The notes: generated by a model not told the origin, from the sequence alone. A stretch of 64,000 nt of DNA from Enterobacter sp. JBIWA008 (GCF_019968765.1 NZ_CP074149.1:4755533-4819532), one strand, 5' to 3'. Shown: positions 1 through 9,598, counted from the first letter of the stretch. Numbers and translations: made by a program.

Positions 1-1
1 A

Positions 2-1051
2 ATGGCAACTGGCACGCTGCCCGATGCTGGGCAGATCCTCAATTCTTTGATTAACAGCATTTTGCTGGTCGATGACGAGCTGGCCGTTCATTACGCCAAC
101 CCGGCGGCGCAGCAGCTGCTCGCTCAAAGCGCACGTAAACTGTTCGGCACCCCGCTTCCTGAACTCCTGAGCTATTTTTCGCTGAATATTGGCCTGATGC
201 AGGAAAGTTTGCAGGCTGGCCAGGGGTTTACCGATAACGAAGTGACGCTGGTGATCGACGGGCGCTCGCACATTCTGTCGCTTACCGCGCAGCGTCTTCC
301 CGATGGGATGATCCTGCTGGAAATGGCGCCGATGGATAATCAGCGTCGACTGAGCCAGGAGCAGCTTCAGCATGCGCAGCAAATTGCCGCCCGGGATCTG
401 GTGCGCGGTCTGGCGCATGAAATCAAAAACCCGCTGGGTGGGTTACGCGGCGCGGCGCAGCTTCTGACCAAGGCGCTGCCCGACCCCGCGCTGGCGGAGT
501 ATACCAACGTCATCATTGAGCAGGCGGACCGTCTGCGGAACCTGGTAGACCGTCTTCTCGGTCCGCAGCAGCCGGGAATGCACGTCACTGAAAGCATCCA
601 TAAAGTGGCTGAGCGGGTGGTGAAGCTCGTCTCAATGGAGCTGCCGGAGAACGTCACGCTGGTACGTGATTACGACCCAAGCCTGCCGGAACTGGCCCAT
701 GACCCGGACCAGATTGAGCAGGTTCTGTTGAATATTGTGCGTAATGCCCTGCAGGCGCTGGGGCCCGACGGGGGCGAGATTATTTTACGCACCCGTACCG
801 CCTTCCAGCTCACCTTACACGGCGTGCGCTACCGGCTGGCGGCCCGAATCGACGTTGAGGATAACGGGCCCGGCATTCCATCGCATCTGCAGGATACCCT
901 GTTCTACCCGATGGTAAGCGGTCGCGAAGGCGGGACCGGCCTGGGCTTATCCATTGCCCGAAGTTTGATCGATCAACACTCCGGAAAAATTGAATTTACC
1001 AGTTGGCCGGGACATACCGAGTTTTCGGTTTTCCTGCCGATTAAAAAATAA
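2..1051 (+). CDS. glnL: Nitrogen regulation sensor kinase/phosphatase NtrB
   Basis: Cytoplasmic histidine kinase that phosphorylates or dephosphorylates NtrC according to nitrogen status, under control of the PII protein. The 349 residues match the usual length, so the gene is complete although it starts at the second base of the window. A PAS-type sensor region covers about residues 10-115. The H-box follows, with the phospho-accepting His139 in GLAHEIKNP, then N-box asparagines 244 and 248, the G1 motif DNGPGIP (287-293) and GTGLGL (311-316). It lies 11 bases upstream of glnG, and glnA would be expected just upstream of the window. No membrane segments are visible, which fits a soluble sensor. 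Confidence 0.97.
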   Translation: MATGTLPDAGQILNSLINSILLVDDELAVHYANPAAQQLLAQSARKLFGTPLPELLSYFSLNIGLMQESLQAGQGFTDNEVTLVIDGRSHILSLTAQRLPDGMILLEMAPMDNQRRLSQEQLQHAQQIAARDLVRGLAHEIKNPLGGLRGAAQLLTKALPDPALAEYTNVIIEQADRLRNLVDRLLGPQQPGMHVTESIHKVAERVVKLVSMELPENVTLVRDYDPSLPELAHDPDQIEQVLLNIVRNALQALGPDGGEIILRTRTAFQLTLHGVRYRLAARIDVEDNGPGIPSHLQDTLFYPMVSGREGGTGLGLSIARSLIDQHSGKIEFTSWPGHTEFSVFLPIKK

Positions 1052-1062
1052 AGGTGACGTTT

Positions 1063-2475
1063 ATGCAACGAGGGATAGTCTGGGTAGTCGATGACGATAG
1101 CTCCATCCGTTGGGTGCTTGAACGCGCGCTCACAGGGGTGGGCTTAAGCTGCACGACGTTTGAGAGCGGCAGCGAAGTGCTTGACGCACTCACCACCAAA
1201 ACGCCAGATGTTCTGCTGTCGGATATTCGTATGCCGGGCATGGACGGGCTGGCGCTGTTAAAGCAGATCAAACAACGCCACCCTATGCTTCCGGTCATCA
1301 TAATGACCGCGCACTCCGATCTGGATGCCGCAGTGAGCGCCTATCAGCAAGGGGCGTTCGATTACCTGCCCAAACCCTTTGATATCGACGAAGCGGTGGC
1401 GCTGGTTGAGCGCGCGATCAGCCATTATCAGGAGCAGCAACAGCCGCGCCACGCGCCCGATTTTGGGCCAACGACAGACATCATCGGTGAAGCGCCGGCG
1501 ATGCAGGACGTGTTTCGCATTATCGGTCGTTTGTCCCGCTCGTCCATCAGCGTATTGATTAACGGTGAATCGGGAACCGGTAAAGAGCTTGTGGCGCATG
1601 CCTTGCACCGCCACAGCCCGCGCGCGAAAGCGCCGTTCATCGCCCTGAATATGGCGGCGATCCCGAAGGATTTGATTGAGTCTGAACTGTTCGGCCATGA
1701 AAAAGGGGCATTTACCGGCGCCAATACCATTCGCCAGGGGCGGTTCGAACAGGCTGACGGCGGCACGCTGTTCCTGGATGAAATCGGCGATATGCCGCTG
1801 GATGTCCAGACCCGCCTGCTGCGCGTGCTGGCCGACGGACAGTTTTATCGCGTGGGCGGCTATGCGCCGGTGAAGGTGGACGTGCGCATTATCGCCGCGA
1901 CCCACCAGAACCTGGAGCAACGCGTGCAGGAGGGAAAATTCCGTGAGGATTTATTCCACCGTCTGAACGTCATCCGCGTTCATCTGCCGCCGCTGCGTGA
2001 ACGCCGTGAAGATATCCCTCGCCTGGCGCGCCATTTCCTGCAGGTGGCCGCTCGCGAGCTGGGTGTGGAAGCCAAGCAGCTTCACCCGGAAACCGATGCC
2101 GCTCTGACGCGTCTGGCGTGGCCGGGCAACGTGCGCCAGCTGGAAAACACCTGCCGCTGGTTAACCGTAATGGCCGCCGGGCAGGAAGTGCTGATTCAGG
2201 ATTTACCGGCCGAGCTGTTTGAAGCAACCGCGCCTGAAAGCAGTACCGGGCACGCGCTGCCGGACAGCTGGGCGACGCTGCTGGCGCAGTGGGCCGACCG
2301 CGCGCTGCGTTCCGGTCATCAAAACCTGCTGTCTGAAGCTCAGCCGGAGATGGAGCGTACGCTGTTAACTACCGCGCTTCGTCATACGCAGGGTCATAAG
2401 CAGGAAGCCGCTCGCCTGCTGGGATGGGGACGTAATACCCTGACGCGCAAGCTTAAAGAGCTGGGAATGGAGTGA
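1063..2475 (+). CDS. glnG: Nitrogen regulation response regulator NtrC (sigma-54 activator)
   Basis: Activates sigma-54 promoters of nitrogen-scavenging genes when phosphorylated by GlnL. The 470 residues comprise a receiver domain with phospho-acceptor Asp54 and Lys104, then an AAA+ domain with Walker A GESGTGKE (168-175), the sigma-54 contact loop GAFTGA (215-220) and Walker B GGTLFLDE (233-240). A Fis-type helix-turn-helix closes the protein (about 444-465). I chose ATG 1063, which gives MQRGIVWVVDDD and the family length, over an in-frame GTG at 1054 only 3 bases after the glnL stop. The sequence AAGGTGA just upstream serves as ribosome binding site. It is cotranscribed with glnL. Confidence 0.97.
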   Translation: MQRGIVWVVDDDSSIRWVLERALTGVGLSCTTFESGSEVLDALTTKTPDVLLSDIRMPGMDGLALLKQIKQRHPMLPVIIMTAHSDLDAAVSAYQQGAFDYLPKPFDIDEAVALVERAISHYQEQQQPRHAPDFGPTTDIIGEAPAMQDVFRIIGRLSRSSISVLINGESGTGKELVAHALHRHSPRAKAPFIALNMAAIPKDLIESELFGHEKGAFTGANTIRQGRFEQADGGTLFLDEIGDMPLDVQTRLLRVLADGQFYRVGGYAPVKVDVRIIAATHQNLEQRVQEGKFREDLFHRLNVIRVHLPPLRERREDIPRLARHFLQVAARELGVEAKQLHPETDAALTRLAWPGNVRQLENTCRWLTVMAAGQEVLIQDLPAELFEATAPESSTGHALPDSWATLLAQWADRALRSGHQNLLSEAQPEMERTLLTTALRHTQGHKQEAARLLGWGRNTLTRKLKELGME

Positions 2476-2506
2476 TCGTACTCCGCTGTGTAAAGGTTAT
2501 TAATTG

Positions 2507-2536
2507 AGCGCAAATTGCCGTTATTTTGCGCTTTAC
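2507..2536 (+). terminator. Probable terminator of glnLG
   Basis: An 8-bp inverted repeat (AGCGCAAA ... TTTGCGCT, 2507-2514 and 2525-2532) is followed by a short, interrupted T run. It stands 31 bases after the glnG stop. The weak T tract leaves open that it only attenuates read-through toward yshB. Confidence 0.5.
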
Positions 2537-2586
2537 TGTTCCGATGAGTTTTGTATGATCGTGCCCGGAAATTGGGGGTGAACATC

Positions 2587-2697
2587 ATGCTGGAAACAAT
2601 CGTGAATATGCTCTCTAGCGGAGCCGCTGAAAGCCACACGCCACAAACAGCCGTTGCGGCTATGTTGTGTGCGGCGCTGGTTGGGCTGTTTAGCTAG
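2587..2697 (+). CDS. yshB: Small membrane protein YshB
   Basis: A 36-codon gene in the position where E. coli and Salmonella carry yshB, between glnG and hemN. The peptide starts MLETIVNMLSSGAAESHT and ends with the hydrophobic stretch AAMLCAALVGLF, so a single short membrane segment near the C terminus is likely. The GGGGGTG at 2573-2579 is a good ribosome binding site. The identity comes from recalled similarity to E. coli YshB, including the shared central TPQTAVAA block, plus identical context. Its molecular role is unclear; in Salmonella it has been linked to intracellular growth. Read-through from glnG may contribute to expression. Confidence 0.85.
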   Translation: MLETIVNMLSSGAAESHTPQTAVAAMLCAALVGLFS

Positions 2698-2712
2698 CGG
2701 GGTTGAACGTAA

Positions 2713-2746
2713 AAGCCGGGTGGCGGCTTCGCCTTACCCGGCCTAC
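2713..2746. repeat. REP element between yshB and hemN
   Basis: A single REP-type palindrome, with GCCGGGTGGCGGC, CTTCG and CCTTACCCGGCCTAC parts, lies between the convergent yshB and hemN genes. It shares its core with the elements at 13673, 36839 and 46571. It probably protects or ends the 3' end of the hemN transcript, for which no other terminator is visible. Confidence 0.8.
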
Positions 2747-2770
2747 GTTTTGTGCTTTAGGCAATGCGCC

Positions 2771-4144
2771 TTAAATCACCCGCGAGAACTGCTGCAGTCG
2801 CGCTTTCTGACGCAGATACGCGTCAAAGCACATGCAGATATTACGGATCAACAGACGCCCTTTCGGCGTGACCTCAATCGCGCTCTCCGACACATCCACC
2901 AGCCCGTCTTTCGCCAGCGGCGCAATCAGCTTCAGGTCTTCCGCAAAATAATCGCTGAAGTGCAGATCCCACTGCGACTCAACGTCGCTGAAATCGAGAC
3001 GGAAGTTGCAGATTAGCGCCTTAATCACATCGCGCCGAATGCAGTCGTCGCGCGTTAACGCGATGCCTCGCCACAGCGCGTTGCCCGTTTCATCAACCTG
3101 CTGGTAGTAGCGCTTCAGCTCTTTCTGGTTCTGCGCGTAACAGTCGCCAATCATACTGATGGCGGAGACGCCCATCCCCAGCAAATCGGTATCGCCCTGC
3201 GTCGTGTAGCCCTGGAAGTTGCGGTGCAGAACGCCTTCCCGCTGAGCAATCGCCAGCTCGTCATCCGGACGAGCAAAGTGATCCATTCCGATAAACTGAT
3301 ATCCGGTTTCGGTCAGCGAGGTGATGGTTTCCTGCAGAATATCCAGCTTCTGCTGGGCAGAAGGAAGATCGGCATCTTTTATTTTGCGCTGGGCGGCAAA
3401 GAGCGTCGGCAGGTGCGCATAGTTAAAGACGCTCAGGCGGTCCGGGTTGAGTTCGGCCACGCGCTTCAGGGTGAAGGCGAAGCTTTCCGGCGTTTGCTTT
3501 GGCAGGCCGTATATCAGGTCAATATTGGTCGAGGTGAAGCCAATTTCACGCGCATGGTTGAGTAAGGCAAAGATAAACTCTTCGTCCTGCTCGCGGTTGA
3601 CCAGGCGCTGCACCTCTTTGTTGAAGTCCTGCACGCCCATGCTCAGACGATTGAAGCCTTCGGCGCGTAAGTGATCCAGTACATCCAGTTCTATTTCACG
3701 CGGATCGACTTCGATCGAGATTTCAGCGTCGGCTTTAAAACTGAAATTACCGCGCAGCAGAGCCATCAGGCGGCTAATTTGCGCTTTATTCAGATAGGTT
3801 GGCGTGCCGCCACCCCAGTGAAGCTGGCTGACGTGACGGCCTTTAAACAGCGGTGCGCGATGCACAATTTCCTGTTCGAGCGCGTCAAGATACTGATCGG
3901 CTTTGTGCTGCTGACGAGTCACGATTTTATTGCAGCCGCAGAAGTAGCAAAGCTTGTGGCAAAACGGAATATGGACGTAGAGCGACAGCGGACGCTCAGG
4001 ATAGTGCGCAACAGCCTGCTGAAAATCCCCCTCGCCGAAGGCATCGGAGAACTCCAGCGCGGTGGGGTATGACGTATAACGCGGCCCGGAATAGTTATAT
4101 TTCTGGATTAGGGCCAAATCCCAGTCGATAGTTGGTGCTGACAT
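2771..4144 (-). CDS. hemN: Oxygen-independent coproporphyrinogen III oxidase (radical SAM)
   Basis: Converts coproporphyrinogen III to protoporphyrinogen IX without oxygen, in haem synthesis. The protein has 457 residues. The radical-SAM cluster motif is at residues 62-71 (FCHKLCYFCGC), with Cys62, Cys66 and Cys69 as iron-sulphur ligands and the adjacent Cys71 typical of HemN. A GGGTP SAM-binding motif follows near residue 113. I start at the ATG whose complement is 4142-4144, because it gives MSAPTIDWDL, the family length and an AAGGAG site 5 bases upstream; a longer in-frame extension to 4228 has no support. It lies 2 bases after a 60-codon ORF and probably shares a transcript with yihI. 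Confidence 0.97.
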   Translation of the reverse strand: MSAPTIDWDLALIQKYNYSGPRYTSYPTALEFSDAFGEGDFQQAVAHYPERPLSLYVHIPFCHKLCYFCGCNKIVTRQQHKADQYLDALEQEIVHRAPLFKGRHVSQLHWGGGTPTYLNKAQISRLMALLRGNFSFKADAEISIEVDPREIELDVLDHLRAEGFNRLSMGVQDFNKEVQRLVNREQDEEFIFALLNHAREIGFTSTNIDLIYGLPKQTPESFAFTLKRVAELNPDRLSVFNYAHLPTLFAAQRKIKDADLPSAQQKLDILQETITSLTETGYQFIGMDHFARPDDELAIAQREGVLHRNFQGYTTQGDTDLLGMGVSAISMIGDCYAQNQKELKRYYQQVDETGNALWRGIALTRDDCIRRDVIKALICNFRLDFSDVESQWDLHFSDYFAEDLKLIAPLAKDGLVDVSESAIEVTPKGRLLIRNICMCFDAYLRQKARLQQFSRVI

Positions 4145-4146
4145 GC

Positions 4147-4329
4147 TCACTCCTTCCGTTGGTGTCGCGTTCGTATACGGCGGCCCGCTCTGGCCCCATC
4201 GCGGGCCATCACTCGGGTGCGCAGCCACTTCTGTCGCCGCGACAACCGCCGTAGTTTAACGAATAACCACACCAGATAACATATAACCGGAAGGGTTATA
4301 AGCAGGACTATCGTGCCTGCCGGGTGCAA
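4147..4329 (-). CDS. Unnamed small ORF with one membrane segment, between yihI and hemN
   Basis: A 60-codon reading frame that fits the gap exactly. Its TTG start lies 3 bases after the yihI stop and its TGA lies 2 bases before the hemN ATG, so the hemN ribosome binding site sits in its last codons. The product begins with a hydrophobic stretch (about residues 6-24, TIVLLITLPVICYLVWLF) followed by a strongly basic tail (LRRLSRRQKW onward), as in a small N-in or C-in anchored membrane protein. It is in the same frame as yihI, so stop-codon read-through would fuse the two. Against it: a TTG start, no clear ribosome binding site, and many rare codons (CGG, CGA, ATA, AGA). I recall vibrios and related groups having a DUF2489 membrane protein at this site; kinship is only a guess. 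Confidence 0.42.
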   Translation of the reverse strand: MHPAGTIVLLITLPVICYLVWLFVKLRRLSRRQKWLRTRVMARDGARAGRRIRTRHQRKE

Positions 4330-4332
4330 ATG

Positions 4333-4848
4333 TTAGTTTCCACCCTTCAGAAGACGCATCATATCTTCCTGTTTCTCGTCTTCTTCTTCATCTTCGTCAT
4401 CGTCGTATGACAGGCCCAGCTTCTGCATCAGTTCATCGATACGATCCAGTTTGGCATCCACCCATGACTGCTCTTCAGCGGTCAGGGTTTCACCCTCTTC
4501 AAGACGTTCCAGCAGCGCGTCCAGGCGCTCATCGTTCTCCAGCAAATCCAGCTCAGCCTGCGGTGAAAGCATAGGTTTCTCGCTCTTTGGTTTGTGCTGC
4601 TTAGTGACCGGGGTGTCAGTCACGCCCAGTGGAATGGGAGTTTTACTGCCGATACGAGGGTCTTTCTGCTGTTTGCCTTTTGCAGAAGCACCTGCTGCAC
4701 CACCACCGTTGGCACGGCTACCCGCAGCATGACCGCGATGTTTTTTGTCGCGTTTGCGATCGCGCGCTTCCTGGTTCAGTTCTTCGCGCGTTTTGCGGCG
4801 TGCTTTTGCAGGGCGTTTCGCGCCCGCAGCGGAGGTTGGTTTTTTCAT
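4333..4848 (-). CDS. yihI: Der GTPase-activating protein YihI
   Basis: A 171-residue protein that stimulates GTP hydrolysis by the ribosome-assembly GTPase Der (EngA) and so tempers late 50S maturation. The N-terminal half is very rich in Lys, Arg, Gly and Ala ([13 protein letters not shown] near the start) and looks disordered. The C-terminal half is helical and acidic, ending in a [14 protein letters not shown] cluster before MMRLLKGGN. Length, charge pattern and position next to csrC and hemN match E. coli YihI. No terminator is visible before the downstream ORF and hemN, so the three may form one transcription unit. Confidence 0.94.
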   Translation of the reverse strand: MKKPTSAAGAKRPAKARRKTREELNQEARDRKRDKKHRGHAAGSRANGGGAAGASAKGKQQKDPRIGSKTPIPLGVTDTPVTKQHKPKSEKPMLSPQAELDLLENDERLDALLERLEEGETLTAEEQSWVDAKLDRIDELMQKLGLSYDDDEDEEEDEKQEDMMRLLKGGN

Positions 4849-4916
4849 GATGTTTTATCTTTAAGTCGATTTATTCAGTATAGAATTGCGGCGAAATCTA
4901 GCAGAAAGCAAGCAAA

Positions 4917-5160
4917 GAAAAAAGGCGACAGAGCAATCTGTCGCCTTTTTTCCTGACTCACAACCCTTAGCGGGTCAGACATTCCATGTTTGCCAACAAC
5001 AAACCCTGTTTATCCCTTGGCTAATACCTTCCGTGATACGGTTCCATTTCCTGTTAAAACGCCTCCAGGCGTGATCATCCTGACAATCCTGCGTCTTCGC
5101 CTCCTGGCGCTCCTGACCCTAATCCTTCAATCCATATCCTGTTGGCATCCTCGCCCTGAC
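4917..5160 (-). ncRNA. csrC: CsrC small RNA, CsrA antagonist
   Basis: On the minus strand between yihI and engB, exactly where E. coli carries csrC. The RNA sequesters CsrA through many GGA motifs. I count about 15 GGA triplets, several as CAGGA in small loops, between 5158 and 4950. It ends in a strong intrinsic terminator: GGCGACAG stems at 4924-4945, then six T residues (minus strand). The 5' end near 5158-5160 is set by alignment with my memory of the E. coli RNA (GCGAGGA ... CCAACAGGA). A TAAAGT box just upstream on the minus strand could be the -10. The interval 5161-5424 holds no gene I can support; it should contain csrC upstream control and the engB promoter. Confidence 0.9.
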
Positions 5161-5424
5161 GCACACTTTACCTTGTTCCGTTAAACTAACAAGCAACGAG
5201 ACGGTACAAAAAGGGATTTTCAGATAATTACCTGGAAATAAACTTATGATTTAAAACAGTTTGGCTTTTTTGACACCTGCGAATTCTCTGAAATCTCCCA
5301 TAGCATCATTAGCCGATCTCTCACACCGGTTGGGGTATTCGCCTACAGGTCATAGCAATCAGAAAAGCCTTTTGCCTGCATTCGGGTATAATCCCCTTCA
5401 GATTACGATTTTGGAGACGACCAC

Positions 5425-6054
5425 GTGACTACCTGGAACTACCAACAGACGCATTTTGTCACCAGTGCGCCCGATATTCGCCACCTTCCTTCTGATACCG
5501 GTATTGAAGTGGCATTTGCTGGCCGCTCCAATGCGGGGAAATCCAGCGCCCTGAATACGCTGACCAATCAGAAGAGCCTGGCGCGTACCTCAAAAACACC
5601 TGGCCGTACCCAGCTGATCAACCTGTTTGAAGTCGCTGAGGGCAAACGCCTGGTCGACTTACCGGGATACGGTTACGCACAGGTACCGGAAGAGATGAAA
5701 ATCAAGTGGCAGCGTGCGCTGGGTGAATACCTGGAAAAACGCCTGTGCCTGAAAGGTCTGGTGGTGCTGATGGATATTCGTCATCCCCTGAAAGATCTGG
5801 ATCAGCAGATGATCGACTGGGCTGTAGCAAGCGATATCGCCGTGCTGGTGCTGCTGACGAAAGCCGATAAGCTGGCGAGCGGCGCGCGCAAAGCGCAGGT
5901 GAATATGGTTCGCCAAGCGGTGCTGGCGTTCAACGGTGATGTACAGGTTGAGCCGTTCTCCTCGCTGAAAAAGCAGGGCGTGGACAAGCTGCGTCAGAAG
6001 CTCGATACCTGGTTTAGCGAGCTGGAACCCGCGACGGAAGCTGAAGAAGAGTAA
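5425..6054 (+). CDS. engB: Ribosome biogenesis GTPase YsxC/EngB
   Basis: Also called yihA. An essential small GTPase needed for 50S subunit assembly and cell division. The 209 residues form a single TRAFAC-type G domain: P-loop GRSNAGKS (33-40), switch I with the conserved Thr in SKTPGRTQ (about 57-63), G3 DLPG (78-81), G4 TKAD (145-148) and a G5-like SSLKKQG. The start is GTG at 5425, with GGAG 10 bases upstream and the expected family length. A strong terminator follows the stop. It stands between two sRNA genes, as in E. coli. Confidence 0.97.
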   Translation: MTTWNYQQTHFVTSAPDIRHLPSDTGIEVAFAGRSNAGKSSALNTLTNQKSLARTSKTPGRTQLINLFEVAEGKRLVDLPGYGYAQVPEEMKIKWQRALGEYLEKRLCLKGLVVLMDIRHPLKDLDQQMIDWAVASDIAVLVLLTKADKLASGARKAQVNMVRQAVLAFNGDVQVEPFSSLKKQGVDKLRQKLDTWFSELEPATEAEEE

Positions 6055-6061
6055 TACCGAG

Positions 6062-6085
6062 CGCGGCTATCGCCGCGTTTTTTTT
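6062..6085 (+). terminator. Terminator of engB
   Basis: A 6-bp G+C stem (CGCGGC/GCCGCG, 6062-6077) with a 4-base loop is directly followed by eight T residues, 7 bases after the engB stop. It also separates engB from the opposing spf gene. Confidence 0.9.
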
Positions 6086-6108
6086 GCCTGAATTTTTCTT
6101 TGCCGCAA

Positions 6109-6217
6109 TAAAAAACGCCCCAGTCATTACTGACTGGGGCGGCTAAAATATTCAGCCAAATCCGATTACGTGAAGTAAAAGGTCTGAAAGATAGAACATC
6201 TTACCTCTGTACCCTAC
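6109..6217 (-). ncRNA. spf: Spot 42 small RNA
   Basis: A 109-nt Hfq-dependent RNA that multiplies CRP-cAMP catabolite repression (galK, sthA, nanC and other targets). Reading the minus strand from 6217 gives GTAGGGTACAGAGGTAAG and continues, as far as I recall, identical to the E. coli RNA. It ends in the GCCCCAGTCA/TGACTGGGGC terminator hairpin with a six-T run (6109-6142). The position downstream of polA and opposite engB is the E. coli one. Spot 42 is repressed by CRP in relatives; I could not place a convincing CRP box in 6218-6365. Confidence 0.97.
6152..6199 (-). CDS. spfP: Small protein SpfP encoded inside Spot 42
   Basis: A 15-codon frame within the Spot 42 RNA, reading MFYLSDLLLHVIGFG and then TGA. 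It is preceded by AGAGGTAAG, which serves as ribosome binding site. In E. coli and Salmonella this peptide has been reported to act with the RNA in carbon catabolite control by affecting CRP. The frame is intact here, so the dual-function arrangement is probably kept. The peptide is too short to judge by composition alone. Confidence 0.75.
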   Translation of the reverse strand: MFYLSDLLLHVIGFG

Positions 6218-6365
6218 GCCGATAACTCTACCCCTTTTTGTGCTGCAGAAAAAGCACTTTTTGTAGTTTTTTTTCATTCTTTACATAGGGAATTCTAATG
6301 ATTGTCACAAAACGCGCGTTGGTATGTTGCAAACTTACATAAAAAGCGCGTTATGCGAAGAACCG

Positions 6366-9158
6366 TTAGTGAGCCTGATCCCAGTTTTCGCCACTTCCCA
6401 CTTCCACCAGCAACGGCACGTCCAGCGTCATGCTGCTTTCCATTAGCTCGTGGATATTCTTCGACACGGCGTCGAGGTCGTCCTTGTGCACTTCAAATAC
6501 CAGTTCATCGTGTACCTGCATGATCATTTTCACGCGAGGCTTCTCTTTTTCCAGCCAGGCATCAACGGCGATCATTGCACGCTTAATAATGTCCGCTGCG
6601 GTGCCCTGCATCGGGGCGTTGATCGCCGCACGCTCTGCGCCAGCGCGACGCGCCGCGTTGCTGGATTTGATGTCCGGTAAGTAGAGACGGCGGCCATCCA
6701 GGGTTTCGACGTAACCTTTTTCCTTCGCCTGCGCGCGGGTGCGTTCCATATATTCCAGCACGCCTGGATAGCGCTCGAAGTAGAGATCCATATACTTCTG
6801 CGACTCTTTGCGCGGAATGTTGAGCTGGCGCGAAAGACCAAATGCGCTCATGCCGTAAATCAGACCGAAGTTGATCGCCTTAGCACTGCGGCGCTGCTCG
6901 TTGGTCACGCTGTCCAGCGGCAAGCCGAAGACTTCCGCCGCGGTTGCCCGGTGGATATCTTTCCCTTCGGCAAACGCGGTCAGCAGGCCTTTGTCGCGGG
7001 ACAGATGCGCCATAATGCGCAGCTCAATTTGCGAGTAGTCAGCAGAGACAATCAGATAATCCTCTGGTGCGATGAAAGCCTGGCGAATACGGCGGCCTTC
7101 CTCATTACGCACCGGGATGTTCTGCAGGTTGGGATCGGTCGATGAGAGTCGACCGGTAGCCGCTACGGCCTGATGATACGATGTATGCACGCGACCCGTT
7201 TTTGGGTTGATCATCAGCGGAAGCTTGTCGGTGTAGGTAGACTTCAGCTTCGCGAGGCCACGGTACTGCAGAATCACTTTTGGCAGCGGGTAATCCAGCG
7301 CCAGCTCTTCCAGCACCTCTTCAGAGGTTGACGGCGCGCCGCCTGGGGTTTTCTTCAGCGGCTTGATGCCCTGCTTTTCAAACATAATGGTCTGCAGCTG
7401 TTTCGGTGAAGAGAGGTTAAACGGCTCGCCGGCAAGCTCATGCGCTTTTTGCTCGAGCTCGGTCAGGCGCTGCGCCAGCTCCCCGGAGTGGTTATGCAGC
7501 ACAGTTGGGTCGATTTTCACGCCGTTGCGTTCAATGCGTGACAGCACGGGCACCAGCGGCATCTCAATATTCTGGAACACATTCAGCGGACCTTCGTGCT
7601 TCTGCAGTTTTGGCCACATCTTCAGGTGCAGCTGCAGCGTGACGTCAGCGTCTTCCGCCGCGTAGCGCCCCGCCTCTTCCAGAGCAATCTGGTTAAAGGT
7701 GAGCTGATTTTTCCCTTTACCGGCAATCTCTTCAAAGGTGATCGTTTTGTGCTTGAGCCAGCGGTCAGATAAGGAATCCATATCATGACGTCCCGCAACG
7801 CTATCCAGAATGTAGGATTCAAGCATGGTGTCGAAGGCAATCCCGCGCAGTTCAATGCCGTAGTTTTGCAGAATGCCGCGGTCGTACTTGAGGTTTTGCC
7901 CGACCTTGAGCGCTTTTTCGTCCTCCAGGATCGGCTTCAGCAGCTCAAGCACGCGGTCACGGGAGATCTGCTCCGGCGCATCCAGGTAATCGTGCGCCAC
8001 AGGAACATAGGCGGCAATACCCGGCTCTGTTGCAAATGACAGACCAACCATATTGGCTGAGATGTTATCGAGGCTGTCTGTTTCAGTATCAAAGGCAAAG
8101 ACCGGCGCCTTTTTCAGTTTCTCGATCCAGGCGATCAGCTGTGACTCTTCAAGAATGGTTTCGTAGTTGTCAAAGGAAAGCGCCACGGCTTCTTCTTCCG
8201 CCAGCTCTTCTGCGTCAGCAACGATCGTCTCCTTCGGCTTTGCAGCAGGTTTGGCCCCTTTTGCCTGCAGCCATTTACCGGCTTCCACGTCAGCGGTCCA
8301 GCGCTTGAATTCGTATTTCTTAAACAGGCTCAGCAGATCGTCAGCGGAAGGCTGTTGCACTTCAAGCTGCTCACAGCCCAGCTCCAGTTCAACATCGGTT
8401 TTGATTGTGGCCAGCTTATAGGAGAGATAAGCCACCTCTTTATTCTCTTCCAGTTTTCCGGCCATGGTTTTTGCACCACGGAAGGAGAGCCCGGCGATTT
8501 TGTCTGACTCCGCGTAGAGCGTATCCAGACCACCCAGCCCCTGAAGCAGCGCCTGCGCGGTTTTTTCACCGACGCCAGGGACACCCGGGATGTTATCCGA
8601 GGAGTCGCCCATCAAAGCGAGGAAGTCGATAATCAGCTCAGGCGGCACGCCGTACTTTGTGACCACCTCTTCAGGCCCCAGAATGGTGTTGGTCATGGTG
8701 TTAATCAGGGTGATACCTGGCGTCACCAGCTGCGCCATATCTTTATCACCGGTGCTGATCAGTACAGGACGCCCCATCTTTTCTGCTTCACGCGCCAGCG
8801 TGCCGATGACGTCATCGGCTTCAACGCCAGAGACGGCCAGCAGCGGCAGCCCCATCGCTTTTACCATGGTGTGCAGCGGCTCAATCTGCGCACGCAGATC
8901 GTCAGGCATTGGCGGACGGTGAGATTTGTAATGCTCAAACAGCTCATCGCGGAAAGTTTTACCTTTCGCATCAAAGACCACAGCCGCGTGGGTTGGCTGA
9001 TACTGAAGGATCAGGCTGCGCAGCATGTTCAGCACGCCGTACATTGCGCCGGTAGGTTCCCCTGCGCTATTGGTCAGAGGAGGAAACGCATGGTATGCCC
9101 GATACAGGTAAGAAGAGCCATCGACGAGAATAAGAGGGTTTTCTGGGATCTGAACCAT
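6366..9158 (-). CDS. polA: DNA polymerase I
   Basis: Repairs gaps and removes RNA primers by 5'-3' exonuclease, 3'-5' proofreading and polymerase activities. It has 930 residues. The N-terminal FEN-like nuclease occupies about 1-320 ([27 protein letters not shown]). The proofreading domain shows [11 protein letters not shown] with DEDD-type acids. The Klenow polymerase shows motif [12 protein letters not shown], the O-helix [14 protein letters not shown] and motif [11 protein letters not shown] near the C terminus. I start at ATG 9158 ([14 protein letters not shown]), matching the family, rather than 14 codons further out. A linker rich in Glu, Ala and Lys at about 310-340 is usual. It is transcribed toward spf. 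Confidence 0.98.
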   Translation of the reverse strand: MVQIPENPLILVDGSSYLYRAYHAFPPLTNSAGEPTGAMYGVLNMLRSLILQYQPTHAAVVFDAKGKTFRDELFEHYKSHRPPMPDDLRAQIEPLHTMVKAMGLPLLAVSGVEADDVIGTLAREAEKMGRPVLISTGDKDMAQLVTPGITLINTMTNTILGPEEVVTKYGVPPELIIDFLALMGDSSDNIPGVPGVGEKTAQALLQGLGGLDTLYAESDKIAGLSFRGAKTMAGKLEENKEVAYLSYKLATIKTDVELELGCEQLEVQQPSADDLLSLFKKYEFKRWTADVEAGKWLQAKGAKPAAKPKETIVADAEELAEEEAVALSFDNYETILEESQLIAWIEKLKKAPVFAFDTETDSLDNISANMVGLSFATEPGIAAYVPVAHDYLDAPEQISRDRVLELLKPILEDEKALKVGQNLKYDRGILQNYGIELRGIAFDTMLESYILDSVAGRHDMDSLSDRWLKHKTITFEEIAGKGKNQLTFNQIALEEAGRYAAEDADVTLQLHLKMWPKLQKHEGPLNVFQNIEMPLVPVLSRIERNGVKIDPTVLHNHSGELAQRLTELEQKAHELAGEPFNLSSPKQLQTIMFEKQGIKPLKKTPGGAPSTSEEVLEELALDYPLPKVILQYRGLAKLKSTYTDKLPLMINPKTGRVHTSYHQAVAATGRLSSTDPNLQNIPVRNEEGRRIRQAFIAPEDYLIVSADYSQIELRIMAHLSRDKGLLTAFAEGKDIHRATAAEVFGLPLDSVTNEQRRSAKAINFGLIYGMSAFGLSRQLNIPRKESQKYMDLYFERYPGVLEYMERTRAQAKEKGYVETLDGRRLYLPDIKSSNAARRAGAERAAINAPMQGTAADIIKRAMIAVDAWLEKEKPRVKMIMQVHDELVFEVHKDDLDAVSKNIHELMESSMTLDVPLLVEVGSGENWDQAH

Positions 9159-9200
9159 AATGTCCGTGCCTTTAATCAATTTATGGGTAAAGGATGCCAC

Positions 9201-9583
9201 AGAAGGATGAAAACATCAGTTATTAGCACCAGATACAGGAAAAGATTTTGCGATCGTGAGGTTCGCTCGCAAAAATCAAACTGTGGATAAGTTTGTGCAT
9301 ATTTTCACTTCATATGAATAACAGACGTAAAAAATACATATGAGTTAATTTTTAGATCTTAATTATCATGCTGTTATCGCATTAGATCTTATCTATATGG
9401 TCACCTGATGGCAATTTAGTCTATGTGGATATAAGCCTTATTAAGCCCGGAATCACAGAGAAATCTTCTGCGACAGGGTAAAAGCGGCCAAATCATCACG
9501 TCAAAGCGCCATTAATTTGTCCGTTTTCTGGTAAAATCAGCGCCCGGCGTTGCATAGCCGACCGCTCACTTACAGCTAACCAT
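9201..9583. other. Divergent intergenic region polA / yihG
   Basis: About 380 bases that should hold the polA promoter (minus) and the yihG promoter (plus). The middle (9300-9420) is A+T-rich with several AGATCTTA-like repeats (9352, 9384). The only sharp element I can name is the DnaA box at 9282-9290, listed separately. No ORF here has support. Confidence 0.6.
9282..9290. promoter_or_regulatory. Perfect DnaA box upstream of polA
   Basis: TGTGGATAA is the exact complement of the high-affinity box TTATCCACA. It lies 124 bases upstream of the polA start. A DnaA box in the polA promoter region is also known in E. coli, so a link between initiation and polA expression is plausible. Confidence 0.65.
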
Positions 9584-9598
9584 TTGAAAAAGCTCATC

